Below, piece by piece: positions 1 through 9,236 of a stretch of DNA of 64,000 nt. The translations under genes were made by a program, and so were the position numbers. A model generated the notes under the pieces. It worked only from the letters and a program-made list of their open reading frames with translations. It searched no databases and was not told the DNA's origin. Origin of the DNA: an uncultured Paracoccaceae bacterium (lineage in GTDB: Bacteria > Pseudomonadota > Alphaproteobacteria > Rhodobacterales > Rhodobacteraceae); contig CATOSU010000001.1 in assembly GCA_951812615.1 (NCBI GenBank), positions 496,001-560,000 on the forward strand. Reading direction: 5' to 3'. Every line of letters begins with the position of its first letter. The first letter of the stretch is position 1.

Positions 1-10
1 TGTCACCTTA

Positions 11-46
11 TAGGAAATTTTTTCCGATATTAGGAAGTGAATTCCG
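11..46. promoter_or_regulatory. Twin palindromes upstream of the liv operon
   Basis: Two copies of TAGGAA-N5-TTCCG lie at 11-26 and 31-46, exactly 20 bp apart, which puts them on the same face of the helix about two turns apart. A further TTTCCGAAA half-site-like string follows at 51-59. They lie about 150 bp upstream of the first permease gene. The arrangement is typical of a dimeric repressor or activator binding cooperatively, but I cannot name the regulator. The repeat is seen directly; the operator role is inferred. Confidence 0.4.
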
Positions 47-189
47 TAGATTTCCGAAACCGGTGCTGCGCAACCGAGCGTAGCCCACTTAACATTTTGA
101 AAATAAACAAAAATAATTCCCGAACATATTGGGCAATTCTTTTCCGACACTCGAGGCTTTGGCCCATGATCACCGGCATGGGAGGACAC

Positions 190-1056
190 ATGACATTATT
201 TCTGATTGTCACGCTGAATGGATTGACGTTGGCCGCGCTGTACTTTTTGGCAGCGAGCGGCTTCAGCCTGATTTTCGGGCTGATGCGTACCGTCAACATG
301 GCGCATGGGGCTCTTTTGTTGCTGGGCGGCTATGTCGGCTATTCCGTTGTCGACACCACCGGATCATGGGCGCTTGGTGTTCTGAGCGGCGGTCTGGCGG
401 CCGCGTTTGCAGGCGCAATTGTCCAAGCTGGAGTTCTGGGATGGATGCAGGGCGACGAGCTTCGACAGACGCTGGCCTCCATTGCGATTTCCATAATCAT
501 GGCGGATCTGATGCTGTGGTATTGGGGAGGCCTCACCTACCAGGTTGAGTTGCCCGAGGCGTTGTCCGGAGGCCAACGGCTACCGGTCTTGGGCGTGGGA
601 TACGCCAATATCCGACTGGCGTTGATGGTGTTTGCCCTGGTTACCGGGCTTGCGCTTTGGTTCCTGATCCAGCGCACCCGGCTTGGCGCAGTTATTCGGG
701 CGGGCGTTGACGATCAAGACATGCTGCGCGCACTTGGTTTCCCGATCAATCGGATATTCATCTTGGTGTTCGCCTTGGGCGGTCTGCTCGCCGGTATGGC
801 CGGTGTTATCGCGGCAAGCGCCCTGTCGATCGCGCCGGGTACGGATCTGCAATTCCTGCTTTCGTCGCTGGTCGTGGTGATTGTTGGCGGCATGGGGTCA
901 GTGGGCGGCGCCGCGCTTGGTGCACTTCTGGTCGGGTTGGCCGAACAATACGGGCTGGCTTATGCACCGACCTACGGTGCTGTTTTTACATTCGCGATCA
1001 TGGTGGTCGTTCTGGCGGTTCGCCCGCAGGGCTTGCTTGGGCGGGCCGAGAAATGA
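190..1056 (+). CDS. Branched-chain amino acid-type ABC transporter permease (LivH family)
   Basis: Inner-membrane permease of a LIV-I type importer. The protein is almost entirely hydrophobic. It begins MTLFLIVTLNGLTLAALYF and carries the LivH signature region (GLMRTVNMAHGALLLLGGY near residue 35) and a C-terminal GGMGSVGGAALGALLVGL stretch that matches the cytoplasmic coupling loop of this family. I chose ATG 190 over the longer reading frame from 37 because GGAGG lies just upstream (181-185) and family members start here; about 288 residues is the normal length. The stop overlaps the next permease start by ATGA. It is first in a tight operon with permease, binding protein and two ATPases. 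The substrate cannot be read from the sequence; the downstream Tm-1-like and PEP-hydrolase-like genes make a compound other than a plain amino acid possible. Confidence 0.9.
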   Translation: MTLFLIVTLNGLTLAALYFLAASGFSLIFGLMRTVNMAHGALLLLGGYVGYSVVDTTGSWALGVLSGGLAAAFAGAIVQAGVLGWMQGDELRQTLASIAISIIMADLMLWYWGGLTYQVELPEALSGGQRLPVLGVGYANIRLALMVFALVTGLALWFLIQRTRLGAVIRAGVDDQDMLRALGFPINRIFILVFALGGLLAGMAGVIAASALSIAPGTDLQFLLSSLVVVIVGGMGSVGGAALGALLVGLAEQYGLAYAPTYGAVFTFAIMVVVLAVRPQGLLGRAEK

Positions 1057-2015
1057 GGCCGGCGGGATATCTGCTTTTCCTGGCACTCTTGCCGCTTGTC
1101 CTGAACGATTTCTGGCTCACTCTGGTCGCCACACGCGCGCTGATCCTCGGCATCATTGCGCTGAGCCTCACGTTCCTTGCGACCTATCTTGGCGTTGTTT
1201 CCTTTGCCCAAGCCACTTTGGCAGGCGTTGCAGGCTACACTATTGCCTATTTCGGGCCCAACACGGTCGGTGTCGGTTTCGAGCTTCCGTTTCTGGTTTC
1301 GATCCCGCTGGCCCTGATCCTGTCAACGATAACTGGCGGTGCTATCGGGCTGATCGCACGGCAATCGCGTGGTATTTACGCGATCATGATCACGCTCGCG
1401 ATTGGCGTTGCGTTCTTCTATTTCACCCGCCAAAACTACGCCCTTTTCAACGGTTGGACCGGGTTTTCCGGCATTCGCGCGCCCGAAATCGCTGGTGTCA
1501 GCCTACGTGATCCGGCCGCACTTTACCTTTTGTCACTAGGGACCGCGGCATTGGCAATGGTGTTGGTGGCCGGGTTTGTCCGTTCTCCTATGGGCCTTTC
1601 TGTTCAGGCCGTACGGGACGCGCCAGGACGCCTGCTTGCGCTTGGCATTCCCGTGACGACACCGATTGTAACGGCTTTTGCGTTTTCTGGATTTCTGGCT
1701 GGCAGCGGCGGCATCCTGAACATCTGGTATCAGGAACGCATCTCGTCGTTCTCGGTCGGCTTGGGACCGATTATCGACATCCTAATAGTCTCGGTCATCG
1801 GTGGCCTTCGCCACCCCAGCGGTGCCTTTGTCGGGGCTGTTGTATTCGTGCTTCTGGACACATTTGCCGTCGATCTGATCGACCGCGAGCGGTTCAACAC
1901 GCTGATTGGCGCGGTTCTGCTGCTCATCGTGATCGTGGCCCCCAACGGGCTGCAGCAACTGGCGAAAGACGGCTTCGGGCGTCTTCGCCAATCCAACTCC
2001 AACGCAACTGAATGA
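1053..2015 (+). CDS. Branched-chain amino acid-type ABC transporter permease (LivM family)
   Basis: Second membrane subunit of the importer, 320 residues with multiple hydrophobic helices. The LivM hallmark regions are visible: SLTFLATYLGVVSFAQATLAGVAGY near residue 35, RQSRGIYAIMITLAIGVAFF near 108, and a C-terminal IIDILIVSVIGGLRHPSGAFVGA loop. The start overlaps the stop of the LivH-like gene by four bases (ATGA), indicating translational coupling. Both permeases together form the transmembrane channel, and the two downstream ATPases power it. No anomaly is seen. Confidence 0.9.
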   Translation: MRPAGYLLFLALLPLVLNDFWLTLVATRALILGIIALSLTFLATYLGVVSFAQATLAGVAGYTIAYFGPNTVGVGFELPFLVSIPLALILSTITGGAIGLIARQSRGIYAIMITLAIGVAFFYFTRQNYALFNGWTGFSGIRAPEIAGVSLRDPAALYLLSLGTAALAMVLVAGFVRSPMGLSVQAVRDAPGRLLALGIPVTTPIVTAFAFSGFLAGSGGILNIWYQERISSFSVGLGPIIDILIVSVIGGLRHPSGAFVGAVVFVLLDTFAVDLIDRERFNTLIGAVLLLIVIVAPNGLQQLAKDGFGRLRQSNSNATE

Positions 2016-2039
2016 ACGATCTCTAAGGGAGGACCTAAA

Positions 2040-3278
2040 ATGAATACGTTCAAAACCGCAGTATCGGCCATCGCGCTTTTCGCAGTCGCGGGTACAGCCA
2101 GCGCCGCAGACATCAAAGTCGGCGTGATCTCGATTCTGGAGGGCGCATTTGCAGCGCTTGGACAAGATGGTATCCGGGGCGCCGAGCTTGCCGTCCAGGA
2201 AGTTGGTGGCAAAGTCGACGGCAGCAGCATTGAAGTCATCACGATGTCGTCGGATGCCAGCCCGGACAGCGCAGTCAATGCGGCCCGCAAGCTGATCGAA
2301 CAGGATGGTGTCGATCTGATCGTCGGTCCGCTTTCGGGTTCTGAAGGTCTCGCGCTTCGCGACCTGTCCAAATCCTACCCGGGTGTGACGTTCATCAATG
2401 GGTCGTCCGCGGCGCAGGATACAACGCTGCGGGACAGTTCCGAGAACTTCTTCCGCTTTGGCGGTGACGGGGCGCAGTGGATGGTCGGTGTGGGCAACTA
2501 CGCCTACGACGAACTGGGTTACAAGTCTGTCGCTGTAATCGCGGAGGACTACTCTTTCCCCTACACTCAGGTTCTTGGCTTTATGGCCGAGTTCTGCAGC
2601 GCGGGCGGCAAGGTGCCCGAAAAGTTCTGGACGCCGATCGGCAACAAGGACTACTCGTCCGTCGTGTACTCTATCCCGCAGGATGTAGACGCGATCTTTG
2701 TGGCACTTGGTGGCGCGGATGCGGTCAACTTTCTGACCCAGTACAATCAGGCCGGCGGCGACAAGCCGATCATCGGCGGATCGATCACCATCGACCAGTC
2801 GATCCTGGACTCCAAAGGCCCCTTCAAAGAGCTCCTGATCGGTGCCCCTGCGGGCACGCCAACCGTGAGTGATTATGACGGCGAAGAATGGGCGGCCTTT
2901 GCTGCCAGCTATACAGATGCCTTCCCGGATGGGTTCTCGGCCCCGTCGATCTTTGCGCATCACTATTACATGGCGGCCAAAGCGGCGATGCTGGCTCTTG
3001 ATGAAGTCGACGCCGATCTGTCGAACGATCAGGCGGCGTTCCGTGACGCGCTGACAGACCTTACGTTTGTCACACCAACGGGCGGCATGATGCGTCTGGA
3101 TGAAAATCGCAACGGCATTGTCGACAACTTCGTAACCGAGGTGTTTGAGCGTGAAGACGGGTCGCTTGGCAACCGTGTGGTCAAGGTCATCCGTGACGTC
3201 GATCAGCTCTTGGGTCAGGACAAGGAAACCTTCCTGGCCGCTGGCCCTGTGAGCCGGGACAACCCTTCTTGCCCGTAA
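2040..3278 (+). CDS. ABC transporter periplasmic substrate-binding protein (LivK/Peripla_BP_6 family)
   Basis: Periplasmic receptor of the importer, 412 residues. The N terminus is a clear Sec signal peptide (MNTFKTAVSAIALFAVAGTA, cleavage expected after SAA/ADI). The mature part starts DIKVGVISILEGAFAALGQ and continues with GAELAVQEVGGKVDG and the NAARKLIEQDGVDLIVGPLSGSE type I fold region, as in leucine/amide/urea-binding proteins. The start at 2040 is preceded by AGGGAGG a few bases upstream. It sits between permeases and ATPases, an order common in Rhodobacteraceae. The ligand is unknown; amides and aromatic acids are also carried by this family. Confidence 0.88.
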   Translation: MNTFKTAVSAIALFAVAGTASAADIKVGVISILEGAFAALGQDGIRGAELAVQEVGGKVDGSSIEVITMSSDASPDSAVNAARKLIEQDGVDLIVGPLSGSEGLALRDLSKSYPGVTFINGSSAAQDTTLRDSSENFFRFGGDGAQWMVGVGNYAYDELGYKSVAVIAEDYSFPYTQVLGFMAEFCSAGGKVPEKFWTPIGNKDYSSVVYSIPQDVDAIFVALGGADAVNFLTQYNQAGGDKPIIGGSITIDQSILDSKGPFKELLIGAPAGTPTVSDYDGEEWAAFAASYTDAFPDGFSAPSIFAHHYYMAAKAAMLALDEVDADLSNDQAAFRDALTDLTFVTPTGGMMRLDENRNGIVDNFVTEVFEREDGSLGNRVVKVIRDVDQLLGQDKETFLAAGPVSRDNPSCP

Positions 3279-4042
3279 GGAATACACATAATGCAGCCAA
3301 TGCCCTGGAAGTCCGGGGCATTGGTAAACGCTTCGGCGGGTTCTGGGCCGTTCGGGATATAGACTTGACCGTCCGGCCCGGCGAGCGTCGCGCCATCCTT
3401 GGTCCGAACGGAGCAGGTAAGACCAGCCTGTTCAACGTCCTGACCGGGGATACCGGCGCCAGCGCAGGAACCATCGCCATGTTCGGCGAAGACATCACCC
3501 GTGTCCCAATTCAAAAACGCATTAAGCGCGGGATGCGGCGCACCTATCAGCATGCCAATCTGTTTGACAGTCTGACGGTGCGGGAAACACTGTTTCTTGC
3601 CGTGGCCGGGCAACGCGGCGGCTGGGCACAGCTTTTGCCGTTGAAGACATCAGATCCGCGTCGGATCGAGGCAGAGCGGCTGGCGGAAATTGCCGGCGTC
3701 AAAGATTTCGTTGATCGCGAAGTGTCTGACCTTAGCCACGGTCAGCGGCGCCAGTTGGAAGTCGGCATAGCTCTGGCGGAAAACCCCAAGGTGTTGCTTC
3801 TGGATGAACCCGCTGCCGGCTTGTCCCCGGCTGAGCGCCCAAAGCTGAGCGCCCTTCTGATGTCTCTGCCAAAGAACGTAACCGTTGTTCTGATCGAACA
3901 CGATATGGATATTGCGCTTCAAACTTCGGAAAGCGTGTCGGTTCTGCATAACGGCAGGTTGCTGGCCGAAGGCTCGCCCGACGACATCATGCAGAATGAC
4001 GACGTTCACAAGGTGTATATCGGAGGCTCCCATGGCCACTGA
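3269..4042 (+). CDS. ABC transporter ATP-binding protein (LivG family)
   Basis: First ATPase of the importer. Walker A GPNGAGKTS is at about residues 45-52, the signature is LSHGQRRQLEVG, and Walker B is VLLLDEPAAGLSP, followed by a switch His in LIEHDMDIAL. The only in-frame start near the family N terminus is TTG 3269, overlapping the binding-protein stop. An excellent Shine-Dalgarno (AAGGA, 3278-3282) and ATG 3291 lie just downstream but one base out of frame. Adding one base after 3291 would read MQxNALEVRGIGKRF, a typical LivG start. I therefore suspect a one-base deletion near 3295. Function is secure; the exact N terminus is not. Confidence 0.85.
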   Translation: MPVRNTHNAANALEVRGIGKRFGGFWAVRDIDLTVRPGERRAILGPNGAGKTSLFNVLTGDTGASAGTIAMFGEDITRVPIQKRIKRGMRRTYQHANLFDSLTVRETLFLAVAGQRGGWAQLLPLKTSDPRRIEAERLAEIAGVKDFVDREVSDLSHGQRRQLEVGIALAENPKVLLLDEPAAGLSPAERPKLSALLMSLPKNVTVVLIEHDMDIALQTSESVSVLHNGRLLAEGSPDDIMQNDDVHKVYIGGSHGH

Positions 4043-4760
4043 CGCTTTGCTGAGGATCGACGGGCTGGACCTTCACTACGGCTCAAGCCATGTGCTGCAC
4101 GGGGTGAACCTGCAAATCGGCGACCGCCCGCTCGGCATATTGGGCCGCAATGGGATGGGCAAAACAAGTCTGTGCCGCACGATCATGGGACTGCATCCAA
4201 ACTCCGCCGGTCGCATTCTGTTCGAAGGCAGCGACATCTCCGGTCTGCCCCCGGAGCGGCGCGCGCAAGCCGGGCTTGGATATGTGCCGCAAGGCCGGCG
4301 GATATTCCGGTCGCTCAGCGTTGAAGAACATCTGCGTATCGTCGCCCGCAAAGGCGGCAATTGGTCGATTGATCGCGTCTACGAGACATTTCCGCGTCTG
4401 AAAGAGCGCCGCCGCAATCTCGGCGACCGCCTGTCCGGTGGTGAACAACAGATGCTGGCAATTGGCCGGGCACTTTTGCTCAACCCGCGCTTGCTCGTTC
4501 TTGACGAGCCAACCGAGGGGCTGGCACCAGCCATTGTTTCTGATGTGGTTGATCTGATTGGGAAAATCACCACCGAGGGCATTGCGGTCCTCTTGATAGA
4601 GCAGAACTTGCACGCGGCACTGGCTGCTGTCGATGACGTTGCCATCATGGTGGGTGGTGAGGTCGTTGAAACAATGACGGCCGATGCACTTGATAATGAC
4701 CAGGCGATGCAAAAACGCCATCTGGGGCTTGAGCCGGGCCAAGCCGGCAAAGGGGAGTGA
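4032..4760 (+). CDS. ABC transporter ATP-binding protein (LivF family)
   Basis: Second ATPase of the importer, 242 residues from ATG 4032. That start overlaps the end of the LivG-like gene and has GGAGG directly upstream (4022-4026). A longer reading frame from 3912 is rejected because it runs through the LivG gene. Walker A is GRNGMGKTS (about residue 37), the signature LSGGEQQMLAIG, and Walker B LLVLDEPTEGLAP; the last is characteristic of LivF. It ends LGLEPGQAGKGE. The next gene starts within the stop region, so the operon continues into the Tm-1-like gene. Confidence 0.9.
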   Translation: MATDALLRIDGLDLHYGSSHVLHGVNLQIGDRPLGILGRNGMGKTSLCRTIMGLHPNSAGRILFEGSDISGLPPERRAQAGLGYVPQGRRIFRSLSVEEHLRIVARKGGNWSIDRVYETFPRLKERRRNLGDRLSGGEQQMLAIGRALLLNPRLLVLDEPTEGLAPAIVSDVVDLIGKITTEGIAVLLIEQNLHAALAAVDDVAIMVGGEVVETMTADALDNDQAMQKRHLGLEPGQAGKGE

Positions 4761-4765
4761 GTGTA

Positions 4766-5974
4766 ATGTCGAACAAAGCCTATGTTGTTGGCACTGCCGA
4801 CACAAAAGGCCCAGAGCTGGCCTACGTCCGCGACCTGATTGCGGCACTCGGGCTTGAAACTGTACTTGTCAACGTCGGGACCAAGGGCGGGGAGGACGGC
4901 GTGGACGTGACCGCCGCCAGCGTTGCAGCCTGTCACCCCGAAGGGCCCGCATCGATATTCGTGAACGAACGGGGTCAGGCGGTCGTCGAGATGTCCCGCG
5001 CCCTCACCGAGTTTATCACGGAGCAAGACGATGTCGGCGGCATCATCGGTCTGGGTGGCTCCGGCGGGTCGGGGATCATCGCACCGGCGATGCAGGCACT
5101 GCCGATTGGCATTCCCAAAGTGATGGTGTCGACGCTCGCCTCGGGCGATGTGTCTGCTTACGTGGGGGCGTCGGACGTGAACATGTTTCACCCGGTCACG
5201 GATGTGTCGGGATTGAACCGCGTGTCGCGAAAGCTTCTTGGCAATGCTGCGAACGCCCTGGCGGGAATGATGAAATTCCCGGTACCAGAGTCGGCTGATG
5301 ACCGGCCCGCGCTGGTACTGTCCATGTTCGGAGTGACTACGCCGGCAGTTCAGGCCATCACCGACGGGTTGAACAGCGACTTTGATTGCCTTGTGTTCCA
5401 CGCAACCGGCAGCGGTGGCCGCTCGATGGAACAACTTATCGATCAAGGTGATGTCGCCGGCGTGCTCGATATCACGACAACCGAGATTTGCGATCTGGTC
5501 GTCGGCGGCTTCCTGAGCGCAGGCGAAGAACGGCTCGACAGCATCGTGCGCACCAAACTGCCTTATGTCGGGTCGTGCGGGGCGCTTGATATGGCGAATT
5601 TCTGGGGGCCGGAAAGTGTGCCCAGCCAGTTCAAGGGGCGGAATTTCTACCACCATAATGCCCAGGTCACTCTGATGCGCGCGACACCAGAAGAAAGCGC
5701 CCGCATCGGTGTCTGGATCGGCACCAAACTCAACGCCTGCGCGGGCCCCGTGCGGTTTCTTCTGCCGCTGCGCGGGGTCTCCGCTCTGGATGTCGAAGGT
5801 GGCCCATTCTACGACCCGGCCGCGTCCCTGGCATTGTTCCAAGCGTTGCGCGACACGGTCGAGCAGACACCGGATCGTCAACTGGTCGAACTGGACCTGC
5901 ATATCAACGATCCCGAATTTTCTGCGGCGGCGATCGAGGCGTTCAAAGACATTTACGACGAAAAGGAAGCCTGA
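4766..5974 (+). CDS. Tm-1-like ATP-binding domain protein (UPF0261 family)
   Basis: About 402 residues, starting [20 protein letters not shown], which is the UPF0261/Tm-1 N-domain signature. Further conserved segments are [52 protein letters not shown] and [26 protein letters not shown] prefer ATG 4766 (AGGGGAG at about 4751-4757) over GTG 4757. In plants this domain is fused to a TIM-barrel domain in the Tm-1 virus-resistance protein; here the TIM-barrel partner is the next gene, one base away. The enzymatic activity of the bacterial pair is not established. Co-transcription with the importer suggests it processes the imported compound (inference). Confidence 0.87.
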   Translation: MSNKAYVVGTADTKGPELAYVRDLIAALGLETVLVNVGTKGGEDGVDVTAASVAACHPEGPASIFVNERGQAVVEMSRALTEFITEQDDVGGIIGLGGSGGSGIIAPAMQALPIGIPKVMVSTLASGDVSAYVGASDVNMFHPVTDVSGLNRVSRKLLGNAANALAGMMKFPVPESADDRPALVLSMFGVTTPAVQAITDGLNSDFDCLVFHATGSGGRSMEQLIDQGDVAGVLDITTTEICDLVVGGFLSAGEERLDSIVRTKLPYVGSCGALDMANFWGPESVPSQFKGRNFYHHNAQVTLMRATPEESARIGVWIGTKLNACAGPVRFLLPLRGVSALDVEGGPFYDPAASLALFQALRDTVEQTPDRQLVELDLHINDPEFSAAAIEAFKDIYDEKEA

Positions 5975-5975
5975 C

Positions 5976-6836
5976 ATGGCAAAAACAGAACGTGCAAGTA
6001 TCCTTGCCAATCTACGCGCCAAAATCGCGGCAGGACGGGTGCTTGTCGGCGGCGGTGCCGGTACTGGCCTTAGCGCCAAATGCGAAGAAATGGGCGGCAT
6101 CGATCTGATCGTAATTTATAACTCGGGCCGCTATCGGATGGCCGGCCGCGGGTCGCTGGCGGGCTACATGGCGTACGGTAACGCCAACGATATTGTCGTT
6201 GATATGGGCCACGAAGTTCTGCCGGTTGTGCAAAACGTTCCCGTTCTGGCCGGCGTTAACGCGACCGATCCATTTTGCCTGATGGATCATTTTCTGGACG
6301 AACTGAAAGCCATGGGCTTTGCCGGGATCCAGAATTTCCCGACAGTTGGTATCATCGACGGCCGGTTCCGCCAGGAACTGGAAGCCACAGGCATGTCTTA
6401 CACGATGGAAGTGGAAGCCATCGCCAAGGCTCACGAGCGCGACATGCTGACAACGCCTTATGTTTTCAGCGCGGACGAGGCCGCGACGATGGCCAAAGCC
6501 GGTGCAGATGTGATCGTCGCGCATTTCGGGCTGACTACTGGCGGCGCTATTGGCGCGAAGGACAGTGCACCGGCCATCGAAGAATGCGCGCGTCTTTACA
6601 ACGAATGGGCCGCTGCGGCACGCGCCCACCGCGATGATTTGATCTTCATTTGTCATGGCGGACCGTTGTCCGAACCGGAGGACGCGCAAAAGTTCCTCGA
6701 CTTATGCCCGGATTGCCATGGGTTTTATGGCGCATCGTCGATGGAACGGCTGCCCACCGAACGATCGATCACCGCGCAAACAGCAAGTTTCGGCCGACTG
6801 CGCCGCGGTGCGCCTCTCAGAGAAAGTGTATCCTGA
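5976..6836 (+). CDS. Phosphoenolpyruvate hydrolase family TIM-barrel protein
   Basis: 286 residues from ATG 5976, one base after the previous stop. The longer frame from 5709 runs through the Tm-1-like gene and is rejected. Recognisable family segments are [50 protein letters not shown], then [16 protein letters not shown], and [17 protein letters not shown] at the C terminus. The family (PEP_hydrolase, PF09370) is related to PEP mutase/isocitrate lyase-type barrels and forms the C-terminal half of plant Tm-1. The last 15 residues ([17 protein letters not shown]) are not typical. Substrate unknown. Confidence 0.85.
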   Translation: MAKTERASILANLRAKIAAGRVLVGGGAGTGLSAKCEEMGGIDLIVIYNSGRYRMAGRGSLAGYMAYGNANDIVVDMGHEVLPVVQNVPVLAGVNATDPFCLMDHFLDELKAMGFAGIQNFPTVGIIDGRFRQELEATGMSYTMEVEAIAKAHERDMLTTPYVFSADEAATMAKAGADVIVAHFGLTTGGAIGAKDSAPAIEECARLYNEWAAAARAHRDDLIFICHGGPLSEPEDAQKFLDLCPDCHGFYGASSMERLPTERSITAQTASFGRLRRGAPLRESVS

Positions 6837-7279
6837 TGATCAAAGCCTATTCCTCTACAATCATCACCGTCCCCGTCGATCAGGTCTGGGAACGCGTGCG
6901 CAATTTCAACGGACTGCCAAACTGGCACCCGGCTGCCACCGACAGTCGCATCGAGGATGGCCGTGCCAATGGCGAGGTTGGCTGCATCCGCAATTTCGCC
7001 CTGACCGATGGCTCGGGCCGCATTCGTGAAACGCTTCTGTCGATTTCAGATCCGGATCGCACGTTGTCATACGACATGCTGCCCGGGGGGCCTTTGCCGT
7101 TTGTCAACTATGTGGCCAAAATGAAGTTCTCAGCGATCACCGACCGCGAAGAGACCTTCGCCGAGTGGTGGGCAGATTTTGAAGCAGGCGACGGTCAGAC
7201 CGATCATTGGCATCAGTTCGTCGAGAAGGACGTGTTCCTTGGTGGATATGCGGCTTTGGAAGCGAGTTTCAAAAGCTGA
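6836..7279 (+). CDS. SRPBCC family protein (polyketide cyclase/START-like)
   Basis: 147 residues beginning [42 protein letters not shown], the classical opening of a helix-grip (Bet v 1/START-like) fold, with the loop HPAATDSRIEDGR and a C-terminal helix GGYAALEASFKS. The start overlaps the previous stop (TGATG). Such proteins bind hydrophobic or aromatic ligands. The position at the end of the operon suggests a role in handling the same ligand, but no activity can be assigned. Confidence 0.82.
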   Translation: MIKAYSSTIITVPVDQVWERVRNFNGLPNWHPAATDSRIEDGRANGEVGCIRNFALTDGSGRIRETLLSISDPDRTLSYDMLPGGPLPFVNYVAKMKFSAITDREETFAEWWADFEAGDGQTDHWHQFVEKDVFLGGYAALEASFKS

Positions 7280-8046
7280 GGGTTCCTTGGGGCAAAGCAA
7301 GAAGATTGATGACTGTCGGTGGCATTTCTTCAACGAGCGCTGTGTCCTGATTGCTCAAGGTCGCTGGCAGGCAGTGTAGCTGGTGTTTCCAGACTAACTG
7401 ACACCTTCGACTGCCAATCCACAATTCCGAGGGACACTTGACGCAATTAGATAGGGGCGCAGTGCAAGTTCCGTCCAAGGTGCGAGCGAGCATTTCGGAG
7501 TGTCTTGATGAAGCTGCGTCGATTGCAGAGATGGCCGACGGCCGAGGCACTGTTCTCAACTGCTTCGCTGCGACGAACGTCAATGACCGCCAGTCCAAAT
7601 GAACAATGACGAAGATATATCGGTGGTGCGGCCTGTCAATTTACAACGGGCTCAATTGGGATTTTCCCACGCCGAAGGAGTTGGCTCGATTCTATCAGTT
7701 GATCGACTTCGTTGACCACATCTCTGCCGAACGGCAGGACGGTCTGCACAATTTCAGTTCGGACTCCATGCGGCGAAGACACAGTATGAATTCGACACGT
7801 CATCGCAGGGCCTGAACACGGCATCGGCGAAAGAGCTATAGCTCAAACCGACCGATGCTTCGTCCTGAAACGGAGGCTGGGCGGAATCATTGCCAATTGT
7901 GAGAGTGTTCACTGCATGCCCGGCACAACCAAGCCACAGGCTGGATCAGACCGCTTGGTCGATAGGTCTTCTCGGCGTAACAGGATGTGGGTGCCGATGC
8001 TGCGGACTGAAAAGTAGACGCGGAGACAACAGCCTGTCGCGCAGGT
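7280..8046. other. Gene-poor stretch of about 770 bp between the liv and phn regions
   Basis: No convincing gene. Two short open frames exist (7269-7598 minus and 7606-7815 plus), but neither has a ribosome-binding site or a recognisable family. Stop codons interrupt every plausible reading, for example a frame ending LNCFAATNVNDRQSK at about 7602 and, after it, frame-broken text ending TQYEFDTSSQGLNTASAKEL at about 7840. The second string faintly recalls a phasin-like helix, too weak to annotate. The stretch looks like decayed sequence and coincides with the move to the more GC-rich middle of the window. Confidence 0.5.
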
Positions 8047-9189
8047 TCAGGCGACGCGGTTGCCCCGGGACCAGACGCCGCGCAGCGCCGGAAACCCGTC
8101 CTGCAACCGAAAGCGGATCAAATCCGCCCGGCGGCCGTGTTCCAGCCGCCCACGATCGTTCAGTTGCACTGCCTCGGCCGGGGCGCTGGTTACGGTGCCA
8201 AGCCCGCGCGCCACGTCGCCCCAGATCTCGCCCAGCCGGACAGCGGCCACCAGCAGGGCCGCGGGGACATAATCCGACGACAGAATGTTCAGCCGGTCCG
8301 CTCGGGCCAGTTCCTCTGCTGCAACATTGCCGGAGTGGGACCCGCCACGGATCAGGTTCGGCGCCCCCATCATCACGTCGATCCCGTGGCGGTGGCAGGC
8401 TTCCGCCGCTTCTGCCGTGGTCGGGAATTCTGCGAGGCGCACACCGTGACCCGCGGATACGACAACCTGTTCTGCCGTGGTATCATCATGGCTGGCCAGA
8501 ACTGCACCATAGCGCCGGGCCTCTGCCACGGCCTTTCGCTCGTGCACGGCACCGTTTTGTTCCTGAAGCGATCGCAGCCGTTCCACGTGATCGGCAAACT
8601 GCTCATCCGACAGTCCCAGCTTGCCCTTGATATAGGTTTCCAGCTTGGACATGTCGCGAAACTGCCGCTGTCCCGGTGTGTGATCCATCAGGCTGACCAT
8701 CCCGACACGGTCTTCCGGACCAAACTCGGCCATCTCGGCAATCAACGTTTCCGAACACACCTCGGCGCGCAGGTGCAGGAAGTGGCTGATCTTCAGCGCA
8801 TCCGCTTCGCGCAGCGACCACAGCTCGGACGCCAGCCCGCGCGCATACGCCAGATAGCGGCCATACCCGGACGGGATCGACCCAACTCTCATGGCGTCAA
8901 AAACGGTGGTGATGCCGGTTCCCGCCAGTTCGGCGTCATGGGCAAGGATGGCCGCCATATGCGGCCAGTCGACCCTGGGCCGCGGCTGAATGTGGCGTTC
9001 AAGGTTATCGGTATGCAGTTCGATCAGGCCGGGCGAAACATAGTCGCCGTCGCAATCCACAGCGCCGGCCGGCACGGACGCTCCGCTGTCGATGGCCGCG
9101 ATCACCCCGTCGGCGATTTTCAGACTGCCGTGAATAGTTCCATCCGGCAGCACCAGCGTCGCATTGGCAAGAACGGTTCCGTCTGTCAT
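8047..9189 (-). CDS. phnM: Alpha-D-ribose 1-methylphosphonate 5-triphosphate diphosphatase PhnM
   Basis: Amidohydrolase-superfamily enzyme of the C-P lyase pathway; it releases pyrophosphate from alkylphosphonate ribose triphosphate. About 380 residues. Visible features are LVLPDGTIHGSLKIADGVIAAID, the metal ligand region DYVSPGLIELHTDN (HxD type), HDDTTAEQVVVSAGHG and the MGAPNLIRGGSHSGN region, followed by ILSSDYVPAALL. I use ATG 9189 because GGAAAG precedes it by five bases; an in-frame ATG lies four codons upstream at 9201. It is separated from phnGHIJKLN by the oppositely oriented DUF1045 gene and divergent from it by 47 bp, so it must have its own promoter or read through from phnN. Confidence 0.93.
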   Translation of the reverse strand: MTDGTVLANATLVLPDGTIHGSLKIADGVIAAIDSGASVPAGAVDCDGDYVSPGLIELHTDNLERHIQPRPRVDWPHMAAILAHDAELAGTGITTVFDAMRVGSIPSGYGRYLAYARGLASELWSLREADALKISHFLHLRAEVCSETLIAEMAEFGPEDRVGMVSLMDHTPGQRQFRDMSKLETYIKGKLGLSDEQFADHVERLRSLQEQNGAVHERKAVAEARRYGAVLASHDDTTAEQVVVSAGHGVRLAEFPTTAEAAEACHRHGIDVMMGAPNLIRGGSHSGNVAAEELARADRLNILSSDYVPAALLVAAVRLGEIWGDVARGLGTVTSAPAEAVQLNDRGRLEHGRRADLIRFRLQDGFPALRGVWSRGNRVA

Positions 9190-9236
9190 TTGTCTTTCCA
9201 TATCCCGAAATGCCGGGCTGAATTGTGGGGATCAGA

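Noticed and set aside
1782-3287. 501-codon open frame on the minus strand
   Set aside because: Antisense shadow of the livM and livK genes in GC-rich DNA; no ribosome-binding site or recognisable family.
4379-6100. 573-codon open frame on the minus strand
   Set aside because: Runs antisense through the LivF, Tm-1-like and PEP-hydrolase genes, which have clear family signatures.
7606-7815. 69-codon plus-strand frame in the gap after the SRPBCC gene
   Set aside because: No ribosome-binding site, no family, surrounded by stop-ridden sequence; kept only as part of the gene-poor stretch.
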